This document shows, one piece after another, positions 24,709 to 27,676 of a stretch of DNA of 27,676 bases; positions within the stretch are counted from its first letter, which is position 1, and each line of letters starts with the position of its first letter. The position numbers and the translations under genes were made by a program. This DNA is from Chersky-822 sp035553055 (GTDB lineage: Bacteria; Actinomycetota; Actinomycetes; Streptosporangiales; Streptosporangiaceae): contig DATNEK010000056.1 of assembly GCA_035553055.1 (NCBI GenBank), forward strand, positions 1 through 27,676. Direction: 5' to 3'. The notes beneath the pieces are model-generated. The model ran no database searches. It had not been told where the DNA came from and saw nothing but the letters and a program-made list of their open reading frames with translations.

Positions 24709-25271
24709 AGCGCCTCCTGTTGCTGTGACTCGTTGCCCCGGCGGATGTCCGCGGTGATGGCATTGGTTTGACGTTGGTTCGTAACGTGGACGAAGGTTCC
24801 GGTGTACGAAGCTGCTCGATTGAGCACCTCGGCGCGGCGCGATGCGTAGCTCGTCAGCACCTTGGCGATGGGGTGGCGGCGCGAGAAGACGCGCCCCAGC
24901 GACTCTCGGTTGCCGTGGGACAGGACGTGGCGGTTCAGCTGGCGGCGGACTGTACGCGTCAATAGCCGGACAAGAAGGACATGCAGGGGAGCGTCGAGAA
25001 AGATCACGGTACCGGCCCGCGCCCACAGCATGTCCACTACCTGCGGATACGAGGCGGAGTCTGCGACCCATCCTGAACTTGCGGTCAGCCGCTCGACTTC
25101 TCCGGCGAAGTCGTCGCGGACGGACCATTGCGGCCCATGATAAAACGCGTCCATGTCCAGGTAGCTGAGTCCCGACTTCTCGGCCAGGCGTCGAGCGAGA
25201 GTCGTCTTACCTGCGCCCGGTGCACCGACGACGACGATGGGCGGCGACGCGGTCAGGGCCAGGAGGGTCAT
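24705..25271 (-). CDS. P-loop NTPase of the adenylate kinase/FlaR-like group
   Basis: A 188-aa protein starting MTLLALTASPPIVVVGAPGA with Walker A GAPGAGKTT, followed by LDMDAFYHGPQW, the position that reads LDxxxWxPGW in the topology-modulation (FlaR) group of small P-loop kinases. TVIFLDAPLHVLLVRLLTRT and VRRQLNRHVLSHGNRES fit the lid/Arg-rich region of that group. The substrate is unknown. Starting at this ATG gives an ATGA overlap with the preceding oxygenase fragment; the frame is open further upstream but that is shadow sequence. Possible role: phosphorylation of a sugar or small intermediate later handled by the histidine phosphatase. Confidence 0.8.
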   Translation of the reverse strand: MTLLALTASPPIVVVGAPGAGKTTLARRLAEKSGLSYLDMDAFYHGPQWSVRDDFAGEVERLTASSGWVADSASYPQVVDMLWARAGTVIFLDAPLHVLLVRLLTRTVRRQLNRHVLSHGNRESLGRVFSRRHPIAKVLTSYASRRAEVLNRAASYTGTFVHVTNQRQTNAITADIRRGNESQQQEAL

Positions 25272-25594
25272 CGAGCTACGAAGTGCACGAGCAAGACCTT
25301 GCGGGACTGGCCCGAGGTGCTCTGCACCGCTGAAACAGCGTGCCACGACAGATCAGTGCGGACCATGATCACCGACACGCCGGCCCGGGGCAGCACTTCG
25401 CGGGCGCAGTCGTCGATATCGGAGCTGCACAGGATTCGCAGCGCGCCTGACCATTCTTGCTTCCACGTGGCCAGGGTGGCGTACAGCAGCACAAGGCCGG
25501 GTCTGCCTGCCTCGGCGCCAGCCGGGCCGGCATCGGTGACCGCTGGCTTGGCGTTGCTGACGTAGCTGCTCTCCGTGAGCCAGTGACACGGTAG
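25268..25594 (-). pseudogene. 5'-truncated 2OG-Fe(II) oxygenase, C-terminal fragment
   Basis: The open frame after the upstream stop reads ...YVSNAKPAVTDA, GRPGLVLLYATLATWKQEW and SGALRILC, then EVLPRAGVSVIMVRT, DLSWHAVSAV and GQSRKVLLVHFVAR. This matches the C-terminal half of prolyl-hydroxylase-type 2OG-Fe(II) oxygenases: a strand with LYxxxxxW..EW.G.L, the distal iron ligand His in SWHAV, and the 2OG-binding Arg about 10 residues later. The proximal HxD iron motif is missing because the frame begins directly at the neighbouring gene's end. The only usable start is a GTG at 25492 (74 aa). The stop overlaps the kinase-like gene's ATG, so it still leads the operon. Confidence 0.65.
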
Positions 25595-26962
25595 CTACTC
25601 TCCTGATACCTGAAACGATCCGAGTGCAGCGCTAGCCTCGGTCAGGTTGTGCCTGCCGTGGATGGCGGCGGCGTAGCGGAGCAGGGCGCTTATCTGGCCG
25701 GGACTCGGAGTTGAGCCTGCGGCGACCTGGGCTCCCATGGTGGCGGTGAGGTTCGGGCTCTGGTGCGCGACCGCGTGCCTGGCGGCGAAGCCAGGGACGT
25801 GAAGTAGCACGATCGCCCGCGATGGGCATTCGGAGCCGCTGGCCGGCGTGGGTACCTGAGGGGTCCGGATGAGTTCGGGGTAGTGAGCGAGGTAAGCCAG
25901 TTCCCGGTCTCCTTCGGCGGCCGGCGGCCAGCCGATGATCAGCAGGAGCCGCCACTGGCTGGCCGCGTCGTCGGCCTGATCATGTACCTCGGCCAGGGCA
26001 GCTTCCAGCCGCTGGTACCAGCGGCGTGTCGTTACTGCGCGTACGGCCTGGTACTCGGCGTGCGCCCACTCCGCTGGCGAGCTGAACTCATCGCCGGAAT
26101 ATGCGGGCGCAGTCGGCAGCAGCGCGACGTCACGAACCTGTGCCGTGGCGTAGATCTGCTCGACCGCGTCGGCCAGCGCGGTTCTGGCCGCGGCGGGGTC
26201 AGCGTCCAGGCAGATCGTCTCGGCCCAGGCCCGGGACGCGGCACCCCATGCCTGACTCGGCACGGGCACGTTCCGCCATTGCAGTTTTGCGGACGAGATG
26301 GCGCCGATGATCTCGTTTTCCATGATGGTGTCCTGCTGCGCGGCGACTAAGGCGCACGCGGCGGCGGCATGGGCGCGCAGCCCAGGCGGTCCCGCGGCCA
26401 CCCGTGCCTGGTCCTGCGCGGTATCAGCGCGATCCCGCAGTTCTTGCCAGGCGGTCGCGCCTGCCTGCCGCGCCGGCTCCCAGCTAGGGTCACCGGCCAG
26501 GGCTTCGATCAGCCCCAGCACGTTCTCGTCGGTGAACGGCGTGCGCGCCGTCCACCGCAGGCATGCTGGCCAGTCGGCTGATGGGGCGGCTTGCTCTAGT
26601 GCCTGGGTCCAGGCCCTGGCGGCGATGATGTGCCGGGCGAGATCGAGGTAGGCGCCGGCCCGGCCGCGCGGCCGCACCTGGGCGGTGCAGGCCCGGCACA
26701 ACTCCAGCCCGGCAAGCAACCCGGCCTGGCGGCGGGTCAGCGCGCGGCTGTCGGCGACGGCACGCCGGACCCGGACGCAGCCCGCCGGCACCGCGCCGGG
26801 TGAGACCGGATGCCATTTTCCTGCTGGCCTGATCCGCGCGACATCGAGCATGATCGCCGCTAACGGCCCGGCAGGCAGACTCGCCTCCCGCAGATGCTGG
26901 GCCGTGGGCAGCCAGCCAGGCAGCACCTCGAAGAAAGGACCGGCCGACAAGACGGTGCTCAC
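25595..26962 (-). CDS. Unrecognised 455-aa protein with possible His/Cys3 metal site
   Basis: I do not recognise this family. The start is GTG (VSTVLSAGPFFEVLPGWLPT) with GGGAGG upstream, overlapping the acetyltransferase stop as GTGA, so the genes are translationally coupled. The protein is Ala-rich and mostly helical by appearance, with no membrane segment or signal peptide. Residues His51, Cys62, Cys89 and Cys92 (KWHP, GCVRV, LCRAC) could form a small zinc site near the N-terminus. A middle segment (EAALAEVHDQADDAASQWRL) looks coiled. Codons are strongly GC-biased, unlike the operon that follows. The only functional clue is the GNAT partner. Confidence 0.78.
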   Translation of the reverse strand: MSTVLSAGPFFEVLPGWLPTAQHLREASLPAGPLAAIMLDVARIRPAGKWHPVSPGAVPAGCVRVRRAVADSRALTRRQAGLLAGLELCRACTAQVRPRGRAGAYLDLARHIIAARAWTQALEQAAPSADWPACLRWTARTPFTDENVLGLIEALAGDPSWEPARQAGATAWQELRDRADTAQDQARVAAGPPGLRAHAAAACALVAAQQDTIMENEIIGAISSAKLQWRNVPVPSQAWGAASRAWAETICLDADPAAARTALADAVEQIYATAQVRDVALLPTAPAYSGDEFSSPAEWAHAEYQAVRAVTTRRWYQRLEAALAEVHDQADDAASQWRLLLIIGWPPAAEGDRELAYLAHYPELIRTPQVPTPASGSECPSRAIVLLHVPGFAARHAVAHQSPNLTATMGAQVAAGSTPSPGQISALLRYAAAIHGRHNLTEASAALGSFQVSGE

Positions 26963-27621
26963 CGAACCTCCCTTTGATCGCTGGCAGCAGGCCGCACACC
27001 CACCCTGGCCGGGTCGTCGGGTGCGGCCGCGACCGAGCGTGGCTGCCGGATCATGGGGAACATGCGCGGTCCGTCGGGCAGGCAGATAGGCGGGCCGAGG
27101 TCGGCGTACCCGTGCCGCTCGTACAGCCGCCGGTTGCGCGGGCTGGAGGCTTCCAGGTACGCGGCCGCTCCGGCCTGATCGAGCACCCGGTGGTGGGCGC
27201 GTAGCAGGGCGGTGCCGATGCCGCGGCCTTGCTGGCCGGGCCGGACGCCGAGCAGCGCCAGGTGGTGGTGCGCGGCCCCGGCCGGGTGCCGGCTTTCCAG
27301 CGCGGCGTCGAACTCGATGAACCGCGACGTCCACGGGGCGGTGACCTCCCGCAGCCGCTCGGCGTAGTTGTCCGGTGCCGGAACCGGCTGCTGGCCCATC
27401 CAGAGCCAGAGCGCGGCGGCGGCGCGGTCGGGCGTGGTGTGCACGACCTCGCAGGCCAGCGCGTGATCGACGAAGATCTGGAAATAGGCGGGGAAAATAC
27501 GGCGGCGGCTGGCCTCGTCGCTGATCAGCCACCGTGACGGCGGCAGGTCAAAGAACGCCTCGGCGAGAACCGCGCTCAGCACGGCCGCGTCACCGGGTTC
27601 GGCCCGGATGAGCTTGATCAC
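26959..27621 (-). CDS. GNAT family N-acetyltransferase
   Basis: A 220-aa acetyltransferase starting (GTG) MIKLIRAEPGDAAVLSAVLA. The acetyl-CoA pyrophosphate-binding motif is visible in LALLGVRPGQQGRGIGTALL (Q-x-x-G-x-G within GQQGRGIG), followed by YLEASSPRNRRLYERHGYAD, the conserved C-terminal motif of the family. Substrate is unknown. The last ~30 residues are a Pro/Arg/Ala-rich tail. It overlaps the upstream partial gene by 4 nt (GTGA) and the downstream unknown gene by 4 nt, so all three probably form one operon. Confidence 0.93.
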   Translation of the reverse strand: MIKLIRAEPGDAAVLSAVLAEAFFDLPPSRWLISDEASRRRIFPAYFQIFVDHALACEVVHTTPDRAAAALWLWMGQQPVPAPDNYAERLREVTAPWTSRFIEFDAALESRHPAGAAHHHLALLGVRPGQQGRGIGTALLRAHHRVLDQAGAAAYLEASSPRNRRLYERHGYADLGPPICLPDGPRMFPMIRQPRSVAAAPDDPARVGVRPAASDQREVR

Positions 27622-27676
27622 CGCGACCGCTCCTGCGCGACCGCGGTCAGCCGGGTAGTGACCGCCTGCGGGCCGA
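27618..27676 (-). CDS. C-terminus of an upstream gene, partial at window edge
   Basis: The frame ends GPQAVTTRLTAVAQERSR with a TGA that overlaps the acetyltransferase GTG in the same GTGA pattern as the next junction. Nearly every codon ends in G or C, as in the two following genes. Only 18 residues are visible, so no function can be given; a helical C-terminus is plausible. Confidence 0.5.
   Translation of the reverse strand, partial: GPQAVTTRLTAVAQERSR

Noticed and set aside
23797..25128. Longer dehydrogenase beginning at 25128
   Set aside because: The extra 140 N-terminal codons are the shadow of the kinase-like gene; the ATG at 24708 has AGGAGG and begins the Rossmann fold correctly.

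Overview
The window is a high-GC actinobacterial chromosome segment. Evidence for this is the gene order rho–rpmE–prfA–prmC–wecA–atpI–atpZ-atpBEFHAGDC–DUF2550, the long Arg/Asp/Gly/Gln-rich insertion in Rho, the separate b and delta ATP synthase subunits, and the response regulator/NrtL pair upstream of rho. All protein genes I can support are on the minus strand; the only plus-strand gene is a tRNA-Arg(CCG). I cannot name genus or species.

Positions 1-8,760: the complete F1Fo ATP synthase operon, read right to left as atpI, an AtpZ-like small membrane protein, atpB (TTG start with a perfect ribosome binding site), atpE, atpF, atpH, atpA, atpG, atpD, atpC, then a DUF2550 protein. Several junctions are 4-nt overlaps. 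A palindrome and two adjacent hairpins lie in the presumed control region between wecA and atpI.

Positions 8,790-15,191: wecA (polyprenyl-phosphate sugar-1-phosphate transferase), prmC and prfA (release factor methyltransferase and RF1), rpmE with a convincing intrinsic terminator, and rho. The sua5/tsaC gene that usually sits between prmC and wecA is absent. Positions 15,192-15,909 hold no convincing gene. This is where related actinomycetes usually carry lysA, hom, thrC and thrB.

Positions 15,910-17,600: nrtL (ArgRS-related anticodon-binding protein), a single-domain response regulator and tRNA-Arg(CCG). Then follows about 1 kb of apparently non-coding or decayed sequence.

Positions 18,602-25,594: a tightly coupled ten-gene run that looks like a small accessory biosynthesis/export operon. 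In transcription order it has a 5'-truncated 2OG-Fe(II) oxygenase, a P-loop kinase-like protein, a WlbA/WbpB-type nucleotide-sugar 3-dehydrogenase, an asparagine-synthase-like protein lacking the glutaminase cysteine, a carrier protein, a histidine phosphatase, two ABC-2 permeases, their ATPase, and the first ~50 residues of an adenylation enzyme. Both end genes are amputated, which suggests a remnant or rearranged island beside a tRNA. The combination suggests activation of a small acid, carriage on a phosphopantetheine arm, amide or lactam chemistry, modification of an aminouronic-type sugar, and export. The product is unknown and the operon may be partly dead.

Positions 25,595-27,676: a second overlapping operon of strongly GC-biased genes: a partial gene at the window edge, a GNAT acetyltransferase, and an unrecognised 455-aa protein with a possible His/Cys3 metal site.
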